Positions 9,132 to 18,276 of a stretch of 20,991 bases of DNA are shown piece by piece (positions within the stretch are counted from its first letter, which is position 1; each line of letters starts with the position of its first letter). Below the pieces are notes generated by a model that searched no databases, was not told the DNA's origin, and saw nothing but the letters and a program-made list of their open reading frames with translations. The position numbers were made by a program, and so were the translations under genes. Source of the DNA: Seminavis robusta (Eukaryota > Bacillariophyta > Bacillariophyceae > Naviculales > Naviculaceae); NCBI GenBank assembly GCA_903772945.1, contig CAICTM010001900.1:1-20991 (forward strand). Direction: 5' to 3'.

Positions 9132-10059
9132 AGGATATTGGATTCTTGCTGCAAAGAGGCGTGTGCTTGCTGAATGGGCATTTTTCCTTCCATTGGATGG
9201 GAAGAAAAAGTCAATTCGAGCTTCCTCAGTTTTCATAATACAACAAACAGTAAATTTTGGTCCGTACCTGCCTGGCATGATGAATCATGGTGCATGTCCA
9301 GTGGCCTCTCAAACTAAATTTTAGGATCAACAAGAATCTCCTCTTTTGTACATTGCTTTGGTTGCGGAAGTTCCGTAAGGCTAGAGCAGCACCAGTAGAC
9401 CCCGATCATACAAACGGCAGGTTTGAAAATCACTCCATCTTGTAGCAAGAGCAAGGATCACATAAATGCTGGCTAACCTCCGGCAAAGAAACACGGGGGA
9501 AATTGGAAGGGCGCTGCACAATTTACGGCAGATTTAGATGATTTTACCGCATCAGCTCGACCACATCCCAAGGTTTCTCCAAGGTCCTAGCTAGCAAGTT
9601 CCAAACAGAGACATGGAACTGGCCCCAGCACTTTTTAAGAGCCAACAATTGGCCAGCTTTTGAAGCATGCTTGGTTGGAGACGGTTCGGGGATTTGCTCG
9701 CGGTTCCCTGCACAGGCTAGGATCCACGCTTCGTTTCCACGATTATTCCCACTCCGGGACTCAAGCTGCCATTCGTCACAAGGCCAAAAGATCCATGGCA
9801 GCAATGACAGCCAATGCGTGGTCGTCGAGTTGTCCTGGATAGCGCCAGGCACTATAAGAGCACATGTACTAGTACTCGATGGATCCATCGATCTTGCTAT
9901 AGCTACTAGTAGTCTGGCGAGTGCATTCTTCTCGTGGCAGGTTGTGTCTTTGAGCAACGCAATCTGAACTCCTGAGCTTGATCAGAAGGGGTATCCAATC
10001 ATCCTTTACTGGTCGACTATTTTTTGCGTGGTTGTGTCTATACGACGTACCCTGATATT
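9132..10059. other. Long intergenic region
   Basis: About 930 bp, the largest gap between genes on the left side. It has several short CTAGCTAG/ACTAGT palindromic clusters (about 9586-9596 and 9868-9912, the latter around ATGGATCCATCGATC). A 137-codon minus-strand frame (9544-9957) begins at TTG and has no recognisable motif; I do not call it. Probably the promoter of the next gene. Confidence 0.4.
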
Positions 10060-12165
10060 ATGATGCACACAGACGACGATGGCTTTCGAATATCTCCAAA
10101 TATTCTAATGGGGATCTTGGGGCTGTTTGTCAGCTTTCTGTTATACATCTTGTCTTCCTCTACCCTTGGCAAAAAATCCCTCTCGCACACTTGGCTGTTT
10201 TCGGGGCTAATGGTCATTCACCCTTCCGAAGACAGTGTCAGCAAGGTAGCACCGGCATCTCCCTCCAACAACTCCACGCCCAAGCGAAAAACCATCAAGG
10301 ACGTATCAGGACTTCATCTGACGTGCAAAAGGATCGGGCCCGGATCCATTCCTCTGTCGGTCATGACAGCAAAGACCAAGGCAACATTTCTACAATGGCA
10401 AGCCCTGGATGCGGCCGTGTGTGTTTGGGTGGCATCGTTGCTTGCCCTGGCCAGTCCGACTCTACTGGCAATGTACACGGTGTATCAAGAACAAACAATC
10501 TGCTGTGATGATCTAAAGTGCTGGTTGAATTGGTGGAGAGATTACCTGGGAGGACCCGGGCTGGTCTACGTGACCTCCCCGCCATCCTATTCCATGATCT
10601 TCCTCATTGCCGCACTGTCACTCTGGTTTTGGTGGAGATTAGTCATTCACGTCACCAGATTGCACTCGGGCAGCATATTCATGTTCTCGCCCTTTAGTTA
10701 CATTAATGGCTGGATGACATTCTTTGTCACGTTGTTCCTGTTGCAGTTGACTACAAATGAGGATGCAACTACCATTGCCGTGTCCGATCAAAGACTTTTT
10801 GGAATTCCATTGAATGCTGCATTGGATGAATGGTCCACAAGAGTCACCCTTTGGGTGGGCCTCACAGGATTTTACACTCCCGATCTGGAAACGTCGCGCC
10901 TCCGAGTCCTCAGTAACATTTTCCAATTCACACATCTCCTGTTCGCCTTTGCGGCCAGTCTCTTGGCATTTGCCGTGGCCGATCCTTGCCGAGAAACCAT
11001 GCGCCTCTACTGGGAATTTGTGTTGGGAGACGAGGTGATTATACTGGGACTTCGCAGCGAAAAACTCTGGCGGTGGCTGTTACGGAAATATCGTCAATGC
11101 TGCATGTTGGGGATTGCAGTCATTCCCTTTTTGTGCTGGGGGACCTATGTCTTTCAAAGGGTTCCTTTGTTCCATGTTTCTCCGGAAACTGGTCGCACGG
11201 TACTGGGATGTTGCTTTATTTGGAACATGGCGTTTATCATTCGTCCATTGACACAAACCTACCTGCTTCAAGCGCTCAGTGCAGCCGATCGCATCCTGGA
11301 TACAACCAAAAGGCTCTCCCCGGAAGACGTCATGTTTCCATTCTCCAACCGAAGCTTTCGCCTGTTGAGAATTAGTAGCCAACTGCTCGTGTTTCCAGCA
11401 ATGGTATTAATTGTCATCACCCTGGGATATGGTGCAGGGCGGATGCCCATGGCTGTGTCGGATACATCCGAGTCAATGACCACTAGTATCTTCCCTTTTG
11501 CATTTTACCAGTCTCTTTGGACCAAGCAGCAGGAAGAAGACTATCGAGCCTGGGAGGAATTCCAAGTCAGAGCGTCGGCTCAAAATGCTTTGGACGATCC
11601 CAGCCTTTTGGCAGAGTTGTCTACGACACGGGCGAACCTTGACCTCTGTCAAGACAACATCACTTTCTCATTTGTGCAACTGTCCAACAACGATACAAGG
11701 AAGAAAAGACGGAACAACAACGAATTCGACGCCCCCGTCTTCAAAGTTGCCACTCCGAAACAATTGACCAGCAGCAAGGGTCTCATCAAAACTACCTTTG
11801 TACAGGTACTTCGAAAGCTACAACAATTAGCAAAGAAAACACGGCTCATGTCATTGGATGCATCATCATCCGAGAATCCTGCATCCAGAGACATGACAAC
11901 AAAAGCAGCCAGAGCGCTGGATGAAGAGCATCGCCAATCCCATCACGATTTTCACAGCCTTATCCAGGCGTTGGCATTTCACCCACTCTTGACATCCACC
12001 ATTATTTTGCCCGTGCTAGACTTTTTCGGCTTTATCTTGTCATCAGTCTGGATTCTGTACTTTGTCTATTACGGCATCAAGGCCTTTTATCGCAAATCCA
12101 ATCGACGTCGATACGTTCTCAAAGTCAAGGGGGAGAGCTGCCGCATCATGTCCGTGCAGAAGTAA
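10060..12165 (+). CDS. Polytopic membrane protein, about nine TM segments, unknown
   Basis: 701 residues from ATG 10060; the frame extends 12 codons further upstream without an ATG. Likely membrane segments by residue from this start: about 12-32, 120-150, 178-200, 212-233, 290-313, 345-368, 380-400, 438-462, and a strong C-terminal stretch near 650-685 (HPLLTSTIILPVLDFFGF onwards). Long soluble parts lie between segments 1 and 2 (Ser/Lys-rich) and between 8 and 9 (about 485-640, polar with KKRRNNN and Lys/Gln-rich helices), probably on the same side as the basic tail. No transporter, channel or receptor signature was recognised. No cleavable leader; the first segment is probably a signal anchor. 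Single exon. Confidence 0.7.
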   Translation: MMHTDDDGFRISPNILMGILGLFVSFLLYILSSSTLGKKSLSHTWLFSGLMVIHPSEDSVSKVAPASPSNNSTPKRKTIKDVSGLHLTCKRIGPGSIPLSVMTAKTKATFLQWQALDAAVCVWVASLLALASPTLLAMYTVYQEQTICCDDLKCWLNWWRDYLGGPGLVYVTSPPSYSMIFLIAALSLWFWWRLVIHVTRLHSGSIFMFSPFSYINGWMTFFVTLFLLQLTTNEDATTIAVSDQRLFGIPLNAALDEWSTRVTLWVGLTGFYTPDLETSRLRVLSNIFQFTHLLFAFAASLLAFAVADPCRETMRLYWEFVLGDEVIILGLRSEKLWRWLLRKYRQCCMLGIAVIPFLCWGTYVFQRVPLFHVSPETGRTVLGCCFIWNMAFIIRPLTQTYLLQALSAADRILDTTKRLSPEDVMFPFSNRSFRLLRISSQLLVFPAMVLIVITLGYGAGRMPMAVSDTSESMTTSIFPFAFYQSLWTKQQEEDYRAWEEFQVRASAQNALDDPSLLAELSTTRANLDLCQDNITFSFVQLSNNDTRKKRRNNNEFDAPVFKVATPKQLTSSKGLIKTTFVQVLRKLQQLAKKTRLMSLDASSSENPASRDMTTKAARALDEEHRQSHHDFHSLIQALAFHPLLTSTIILPVLDFFGFILSSVWILYFVYYGIKAFYRKSNRRRYVLKVKGESCRIMSVQK

Positions 12166-12458
12166 GTGCAGTGGGGATGTGACGACTACAAAGAGTCAAT
12201 ATACGTGATGGGTTGGCTGGCTGCAGTTTAGGTTTCCACTCTATCTAAAGAGTCCTGTTTTAGTTTCCATAACAACTCGATTGATAGTACACTTTTTGGA
12301 AACAACCTGATTGAGAGTCCGGCATATTTTGTGCATTGGTGCCGAAGTGATGTGTCGATGCTTCCTGTAGTGACAACTACATGAGTTGCTCCACGTGAGT
12401 AGTGTGTTTCCGTAGTAGCCCTCATCATCCAGTGTTTCATGTATGTTTTCTAAGCCTG

Positions 12459-13709
12459 TTACTGACACCGCAGTGGGACTGGTTTCCATCCCTCACTCCG
12501 CAGATTCCTTTCCACGCCATCCACATGAGCCAATCCCATGACTGCCGTGATGATGGCAAATTCATTCAGCGTATTGAGGCCTGCCGCCATGTAGGCATCC
12601 CGTTCCGAAACCATGACCTGGTACATGGCCGGTGCTTCATTCTTGAGCAGGGCCATGATTTTCTGGACATTTTCCTTGGTTTTGATCACTTCCACGTATT
12701 CTGTCAATTCCGACGCCGCCATGGTACTGCCAGAACTGCTGCTGCTGGGCATCATTTCTCTCATGCTTTGTTCCAAATCATTGTCCGGATTGAGCAACCG
12801 ACTAAGGTCTGTTTGTCGAATGGCTTCGGACATTCTCCTGAGTGTCACGTCCACATCTTGGTCACCGAGCACCACGGCACTTCCAATCTTTTGTCCCTCT
12901 TTAATGGCGACAATAAATTCTTCCCCGGGCTGAAAGCCTTCATCGCCTAGTTTTGCGTACATGGACTTGATGCCCTTTCCAACAGCAGCGGCTCCCAAAT
13001 TGCTCAGCAGGCCACCACCGCTCTTTTTGGGTTTTGTCGGTTCGGCGGCTGCTGTTGTCGTCTCGGTGGCTTCTTCGGCCAATGCCGTGGAAGACGTCTC
13101 TACTGCAGGTGGTGGAGGACTCCTTCCTACGGGATTTACCAAGAGTCGCGTAGGTTTGCTATCGGGATCGTCGGATGTCCCGATTTGCACTCCTTGATTG
13201 TTGGATTCCGCCATGCGTTTGGCCATGGTTCCCGATCCTCCAATCCGTTTCAGATCCAGTTCCACAAATACCGCATCGGGGTGTGTGTCTTGGACGAGTT
13301 TCCCGGCCAATTGCGCCGACGACGAGGAGATGTGCGCCGTGCCCAACAGATAAATGACTCGTCCATTGCGTTCCCAGACCGACACGGTCGGATCGCACAG
13401 AGATGCCGTGGCGGCAATGGGTGTGGCCGCATTGGAGGGACTACTACCAGTAACAACACCAGTGAGACCCATCCCGGCAGCTGTCATGATACCCGATAAC
13501 CATTGTCTTCGAGAAGAAAATGTCGGTTGGAGCGGATTGTTGTGGCGGAAAGAGTCTTTTTCGGTTTCCTGATTTCCATTCTTCAATGCCAACAGCCTGA
13601 CTTGGCGAGGGCACTTCACAACTGCAGTAGCATGATGGGGCGTGGTGGTCCAGGCATTGCTTGGATCGGCGGACAAGGCGAAAAGTAGAAGGGGCAGAAC
13701 GATTCTCAT
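12459..13709 (-). CDS. TraB/PrgY-family protein with plastid and Tat-type presequence
   Basis: 416 residues, single exon. TraB-domain landmarks are in order: LLGTAHISSSS (121-131), DAVFVELDLKR (145-155), PGEEFIVAI (261-269), LGDQDVDVTLRRM (281-293), ERDAYM (369-374) and GLAHVDG (392-398). The conserved Gly/His and Glu positions are proposed metal or catalytic sites in TraB/TIKI proteins. The N-terminus is layered: a signal peptide (IVLPLLLFALSA) ending PSNA|W20, a basic transit region (21-65), then SRRQWLS (66-72) with a hydrophobic stretch and PSNA|A (91-95). This fits a twin-arginine thylakoid signal. A low-complexity insert (about 160-245) splits the domain. The family usually has a C-terminal membrane part; none is seen. 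It is head to head with the DUF924 gene. Confidence 0.85.
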   Translation of the reverse strand: MRIVLPLLLFALSADPSNAWTTTPHHATAVVKCPRQVRLLALKNGNQETEKDSFRHNNPLQPTFSSRRQWLSGIMTAAGMGLTGVVTGSSPSNAATPIAATASLCDPTVSVWERNGRVIYLLGTAHISSSSAQLAGKLVQDTHPDAVFVELDLKRIGGSGTMAKRMAESNNQGVQIGTSDDPDSKPTRLLVNPVGRSPPPPAVETSSTALAEEATETTTAAAEPTKPKKSGGGLLSNLGAAAVGKGIKSMYAKLGDEGFQPGEEFIVAIKEGQKIGSAVVLGDQDVDVTLRRMSEAIRQTDLSRLLNPDNDLEQSMREMMPSSSSSGSTMAASELTEYVEVIKTKENVQKIMALLKNEAPAMYQVMVSERDAYMAAGLNTLNEFAIITAVMGLAHVDGVERNLRSEGWKPVPLRCQ

Positions 13710-14078
13710 GGTTCGTCTCTTTGTTTGTTTGGTTGCAGTGCTAGCGGGGTTACTCTATATGCTACCACTTGTTTCCTTGTGCTATTCTATCTATGTCAGG
13801 GTGCAGATGATGGGTGGAGAGTAACGGTCAGCTGCCAGGTTCTGTGATTGCGATGAGTTCGATAACTGACGTCAGTCACCGTGAAAAGAAGCAAATCGAA
13901 TTTTCCAAAGATCCATCCAACAATGCCACCATCACCCTCCGACAACGGTTGCCCGGAAAAGCAAACCTTGACTTCTCCGTGTCTGCTATCAGTAATGGAT
14001 ACTCAAGAATGATCTTACAAAACACATCGCACATAGATCTATCCTATCCTGAGTCGATTCGAGTCTACACGAAGCAGC
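13710..14078. promoter_or_regulatory. Divergent promoter, TraB / DUF924, with CRE-like palindrome
   Basis: 369 bp between two opposite start codons. It holds ACTGACGTCAGT (13865-13876), a 12-bp perfect palindrome around TGACGTCA, the classical bZIP/CRE site. In diatoms TGACGT is bound by aureochromes and by the bZIP of CO2/cAMP-responsive elements. A frame at 13814-14245 crosses the region but starts at GTG and overlaps the DUF924 exon in another frame. Confidence 0.6.
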
Positions 14079-15057
14079 ATGGCGTTCGGTCCAACAGTCC
14101 AACAGGTGCACTCGTTTGCGTCTCAAGCTTTCATTCGGAAATCATTCAAAAATCCTTTCCAGGTGGCTTCGGTCCTCTCCTTCTTCTTTGTAAGTCGAAA
14201 AATTATTTTGTTGCCAGATCTGGCAATGCAGGTTGTTTCTGTTGAATGCTTCGGGTGTTTTGGGTTTTCCAATATCAATTGCAAACACGGTACCACCGTA
14301 GCTGGTGTCCCGATGACGCCACGACGCCACCAAACTTGCCACCAACACGAGAGTTCTCTGTATTTATTTCTTTTGACAGAATGTCGACTACCATGATCCC
14401 AGCCATGTCCAATCCATGCAGTCAGGATCCACCTTTCAAGAAATGATGCCCTTTTGGTATGCCGGTGGAACCGAATACGATGTCCTTTGCCAAAAGTTCA
14501 AAGACGTCATTCGAACCGCCAACCAGGGGCGCTTGTTGCAGCAAGACGACGACGATTGGCACACCACTGTGGATGGCAAAATGGCACAAATTGTACTCTG
14601 TGATCAACTGGCACGCAATGCCTTTCGAGGCACCGAAGAGGCATTCGCTGGAGACGAAGGGGCCATGGAAATTGCACGAGAAATGTCACAAGAATTAATT
14701 AGTTCGACAACCAGCAGCAGCCGTCCTGACAACAGTGGCATTATTCTACCATCATTGCAAGGCATTGTGTACCCTCCCTACTTGCAGTTCATCATTTCAC
14801 CGCTGATGCATTCCGAACTGCCCAATGACCATGACCTGGCTGTAGAGGTCGCGGATTTTAGTGTGGAAGTGGCGCCAGATCACATGAAACAGTCCTTTCA
14901 GAGCACCAAAGACATGGAACTGGATCACAAGACAGTCATTGATCAATTTGGAAGATATCCTCACCGCAACAAAAAACTTGGTAGAGAGAGCACTGCAGAA
15001 GAATTAGAGTGGTTATCCAGTGATGATATTCCTGATTGGGCCAAGAGTCAAGCATGA
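14079..15057 (+). CDS. DUF924 family protein, two exons
   Basis: Join of 14079-14189 (37 codons) and 14380-15057, 262 residues. Exon 1 ends VASVLSFFF, matching the ilsFWF start of DUF924. Exon 2 continues with PFWYAGGTEYDVLCQKF (rest of the N-terminal helix), DGKMAQIVLCDQLARNAFRG (central DQ-x-x-RN motif), PPYLQFIISPLMHSE (the PLxHSE motif), and FGRYPHRNKKLGRESTAEE near the C-terminus. All diagnostic motifs are present, so it is probably intact. DUF924 is an all-helical family of unknown biochemical function, found in bacteria and eukaryotes. A paralogue lies inverted at the right edge and shares the WAKSQ C-terminus. No targeting signal seen. Confidence 0.88.
14190..14379 (+). other. Intron of the DUF924 gene (190 bp, phase 0)
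   Basis: GTAAGT donor after SFFF and TTTCTTTTGACAG acceptor. Splicing joins the conserved N-terminal helix to the rest of the domain in frame. Confidence 0.85.
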
Positions 15058-15394
15058 GATGGATGCAATTTAGTTCAAAAAACATACAATCTGCATGATA
15101 GAAATCAATGGGACATTGCCGCCACAAGGATGGAAACCTTGGATCACCCTGGTGTGACTTGCGGTGAGATTGCCTCACAGGTTGATGGCTTCGAGGCTTG
15201 TGTTGCTTGCTTCTTGGCTTAGTTTCCTACATGAACTTGTTTCCAGCTAGATGTTTAGTTCCCTGCTCTAGATCCTCACCAAAAATTAATAGTTTGATCC
15301 CAGAGTTTGTAACAACCTCATCTGGATTATAGAATCTAGAGTCTAGTTGCCCAAACTATCTTGTTGAATTCCTCAGAGTTAAGTTGAGGCGCAA
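15058..15394. other. Intergenic region between convergent genes
   Basis: The 3' flanks of the DUF924 gene and the ankyrin pseudogene. A CTAGAT/TCTAGAGTCTAG cluster lies around 15248-15345. Nothing coding or RNA-like was recognised. Confidence 0.4.
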
Positions 15395-17017
15395 TCAGAC
15401 ATCCCTCTGGGAAATATAGTCTTCCAGCCAAGCCTTGACTTCTGGTGTACTACTACCACCCCTCAATAATTCATGTTCATTCCATGGGCAGGTGTTTTCA
15501 ATTGCAAACTTTTAAAAAAACGTTCAAATGACCACGCATAGCAGCATATGCGGATGTGCCTTCATCCCATGGACAGCCCATTTCATGAGCATACGTTAGA
15601 ATGTCCAAACGACCACATCCAGCAGCAAATTGAGTTGTGCTGCTATCCCATGGACAGCCATTTTCATGGGCATATTTCAGGATTTCCAAATGGCCTTCTT
15701 GAGCCGCAGAACTGCAAACTTGTGCATCCCACAGACAGCCATTTTCATGGGCATATTTCAGGATTTCCAAACGACCTCTTTGCGCAGCAAAAGTGCAAAC
15801 TTGTGCATCCCATGGACACTCATTTTCATGGGCATATTTAAGGATTTCCAAGTGGCCACTCAAGGCAGCATAGCTGCATGTGTGTCGATTCCACCGACAG
15901 CCATTCTCATGAGCGTATTTCAGGATATCCAAATGGCCACCCGTAGCAGCACACTTGCATGTTCCGTTGTCCCATGGACAGCCATTCTCATGAGCATATT
16001 TCAAGATATCCAGATGGCCATTCCCGGCAGCACCAGAGCATGTGTATTTATCCCATGGACATCCATTCTCATGAGCGTATTTCAGGATATCCAAATGGCC
16101 ACCTGTAGCAGCATAACATGTAGATTGATCCCATGGGCAACCCTTTCCATGGAGCCACTGTAGCACGAAAAATTGACCATTTTCAGCAGCACCCCTGCAT
16201 GTCGATTCATCCCATGGACAGCCATTACCATGAGCGTAGTTTAGGATTTCCAGATGGCCATACCGAGCCGCCAGAGTGCATGTAGATTCATCCCATAGAC
16301 AGCAATTCTCATGAGCATATTTCAGGACTTCCAAATGGCCACTTCCAAAGGCACCATAACATGTAGATTCATCCCATCGACAGCCATTCTCACGAGCATA
16401 TTTCAGGACTTCCAAATGGCCATTTCGAGCAGCAACATAGCATGTAGATCGATCCCATGGACAGCCCTTCCTATGAGCATATTTCAGGATTTCCAATCGG
16501 CCATTTTCGGCAGCCATTTCACATGTTCTGTGATTCCACCAAAATCTTTTCTTGCGCGCCCATCGAAGAACTCGGAGACTGCCCACCTTGGCAGCTGTAG
16601 AAAAAACAACAAAGCCACTAATTTCTCCATCAGTGCCAGTGTATCTGTGGGTGTACCAATACTCTGCACGTGGGACAGAGGAGATAACTGCACTGTAGAA
16701 AGTATCAGAAGGGGTTGCTGAGCGCTGGGAGTCTTGAAGATCATCATCATAATCATAGTGGTGTTCAATCTGATGATCTTCATTAAACACCAGTGGAGGA
16801 TTCTCCACAGTTTCACAATAAGCTGTGTGTAGAGTTCCTTCATTCTCTTGCTGACGGGTACCAGAAAGGCAAATTGCCCCATGCCCACAAATGGTAGAAT
16901 TTGCTCGACCCAAATGTCAGTTTGATTGAGGAAGTCATCATCAGATGTTTTAGGCTCACTTTTTGCTTTCTTCTGTGGGCGGAAAGAGGTTTTGTCGACG
17001 GAACTTGTGGCTGACAT
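15395..17017 (-). pseudogene. F-box-like/ankyrin-repeat gene with two frameshifts
   Basis: A diatom ankyrin protein read on the minus strand. The N-terminus from ATG 17017 has a basic KKAK segment and an F-box-like helix (DIWVEQILPFVGMGQFAFL...). At 16821-16834 the frame breaks in a CTCTACACACAGC run: the family sequence KELYT continues with YCETVENPP only in another frame, consistent with an extra CA or a one-base loss. The main frame then carries about 13 repeats of 26-27 residues (AA-x-x-GHLEILKYAHENGCPWD-x-x-TC). Near 15511-15521 a T7A4 run ends the frame at VFLKVCN, while the next frame continues plausibly (KFAIENTCPW, then NEHELL) to a stop at 15395. The 471-codon main frame has no ATG before the repeats. 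Two breaks at simple runs suggest a pseudogene; sequencing error is the alternative. Confidence 0.75.
15500..16615 (-). repeat. About 13 tandem ankyrin-type repeats of ~81 bp
   Basis: The coding repeats recur every 81 bp, one unit being 78. The nucleotide identity between copies is high enough that matching open frames appear on the opposite strand. Consensus per unit: AAxxGHLEILKYAHENGCPW plus D and a short TC-containing link. Near-identical neighbours around 15660-15840 suggest recent local duplication or conversion. Confidence 0.85.
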
Positions 17018-17126
17018 GATGGGATAAAGACTGCTCCTGGGTTACTCGGCATTTTGTCTATTTAAGGCTATTGTATCTGATTACAGAGTTGCCTAAATGT
17101 TCTATGCTCCTTTGCAAAAGTGGCTT

Positions 17127-17410
17127 ATGTCTCACAATGTCTACGGATGTCTCACAATGTCTACAAATGTCTCACAATGTCTCCAGATGTCTCACAATGT
17201 ATCACTTTGTCTGCTAATGTCTACCAATGTCTCATTTTGTCTACACAGTACAGTAAAACAGTACAAAAATGTCTCACTTTGTCTACCAATGTCTCACAAT
17301 GTCTCACAATGTCTCACTTTGTCTACCAATGTCTCACAATGTATCACTTTGTCTACTAATGTCTCCTAAAGTCGCACAATGTCTACTTTGTCTACTTATG
17401 TCTACTAATG
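17127..17410. repeat. 10-bp tandem repeat array (ATGTCTCACA-type)
   Basis: About 26 units of 10 bp, consensus ATGTCTMNNN or TTGTCTMNNN. Common forms are ATGTCTCACA, ATGTCTACCA, TTGTCTACCA and ATGTCTCACT. The start shows an alternating 20-bp higher order (CACA then ACGG/ACAA). The register is kept except for a short insertion, CAGTACAGTAAAACAGTAC, near 17245-17264 and some one-base changes near the end. The period equals about one turn of B-DNA. Confidence 0.9.
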
Positions 17411-17662
17411 GTGTGTAAACATTTACATAAAAATCACTTAATCGCCAAAACAGACAAAATGCCGAGTAACCCTGTGTGGAAGTTATTAGCTCGAAATTGA
17501 ATGGATCCTTCAAACGGGGAATGGAGCTTTGCTATCGGGGAATCGAACTTTGATCTGGTCACTCCTTCTCTATTGCTGTTATGCTGGCTTATACCTTGAG
17601 CTTGCGAGACCCGAGCGGTACCAGTACCATTACCTGGTACCGGTACGGTAGCGGAACGCCGG

Positions 17663-17697
17663 AACCATGCATGAACCATGCATGAACCATGAACCGT
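17663..17697. repeat. Short tandem AACCATGCATG repeat
   Basis: AACCATGCATG occurs twice in tandem, followed by AACCATG and AACCGTG. It lies 17 bp after the GTACCGGTAC palindrome. Role unknown; slippage is the simplest account. Confidence 0.7.
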
Positions 17698-17917
17698 GAT
17701 GGTACAGCAAGTAGCACAGGGCACAGACAGTCGAGATGTCACCTGGTAGACTACCACCACGTCGCAATTCGCATTTCACAAGCCAATAATGCACGGCATC
17801 CACACTTTGAATTTTACTCATGCAAGAGATAGAACCTCTGGTCCCCTCTGCATCGGTGCTCTGGTCTTCTATTAGCTACCGGCATAAGCTCTGCTGACAA
17901 AGTGAAAAAAAGAGCAG

Positions 17918-18276
17918 CCAAAATGAACAATAATGATGACAAGATGATACCCAAGCCCTTAGACAGCTACTGCGAAACCCATCAAGTGATGATTGATTCG
18001 AATACCGAGACCGAGGACCTTGGGCCGAAGAAAGGAAGCAGCGATGAAACTGAGGAAGAATTGGAGCAAGAAATGGACGTCTCTGGCCCAATGCCGCTAC
18101 CTGAGCCGTCCAGTTCCACCAAAATGAACAATAATGATGACAAGATGATACCCAAGCCCTTAGGCAGCTACTGTGAAGCCCATCAAGTGACGATTGATTC
18201 GTATACCGGGGCAGAGGACCTTGCGCCAATGGAAATCTCTGGCCCATTGCCGCTACCTGATCCGTCCAGTTCCACC
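17918..18276 (+). repeat. Internal tandem duplication in the LRR gene
   Basis: Copy A (17918-18118, 67 codons) and copy B (18119-18276, about 52 codons) share their first 44 or so bases perfectly and remain similar to the end (SGP-PLP-PSSST). Copy B lacks about 15 codons (the acidic EEELEQE part). The offset of 201 bp keeps the frame. Confidence 0.88.

Larger units (their letters stand above)
17018..17922. other. Intergenic region holding a minisatellite and short repeats
   Basis: About 900 bp between the divergent ankyrin pseudogene and the LRR gene. It contains the 10-bp repeat array (listed separately), GTACCGGTAC at 17637-17646 within a larger GGTACC-rich block, and a short tandem AACCATG repeat. 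Frames at 17097-17369 and 17434-17760 are products of repeats or start with non-ATG codons; none looks like a gene. Confidence 0.5.

Noticed and set aside
9544..9957. 137-codon minus-strand frame in the long intergenic gap
   Set aside because: Begins at TTG, shows no recognisable domain, and overlapping plus-strand frames are equally open.
10024..10059. Twelve extra N-terminal codons for the nine-TM protein
   Set aside because: The extended frame begins at TTG; ATG 10060 is the first methionine codon.
13814..14245. Plus-strand frame crossing the TraB/DUF924 promoter
   Set aside because: Starts at GTG and overlaps DUF924 exon 1 in another frame; the DUF924 splice model explains the region better.
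15548..16721. Several plus-strand frames opposite the ankyrin repeats
   Set aside because: Antisense shadows produced by the 81-bp repeat periodicity; no independent protein character.
16680..16832. An intron explaining the ankyrin frame change
   Set aside because: TTTCTACAG is a plausible acceptor, but the removed part (YCETVENPP to DTFYS) reads as conserved coding sequence of this family and no good donor exists.
16821..16834. Programmed ribosomal frameshifting in the ankyrin gene
   Set aside because: No slippery heptamer is evident, and a second unrelated break at the 3' end favours decay or sequence error.
17097..17369. Two overlapping frames within the 10-bp array
   Set aside because: A 10-bp stop-free repeat keeps frames open automatically; the peptides are only repeat translations.
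17127..17410. CRISPR-like array
   Set aside because: Units are 10 bp with no unique spacers of constant length and the context is eukaryotic.
17434..17760. 108-codon minus-strand frame upstream of the LRR gene
   Set aside because: Spans the GGTACC and AACCATG repeats and has no recognisable motif.
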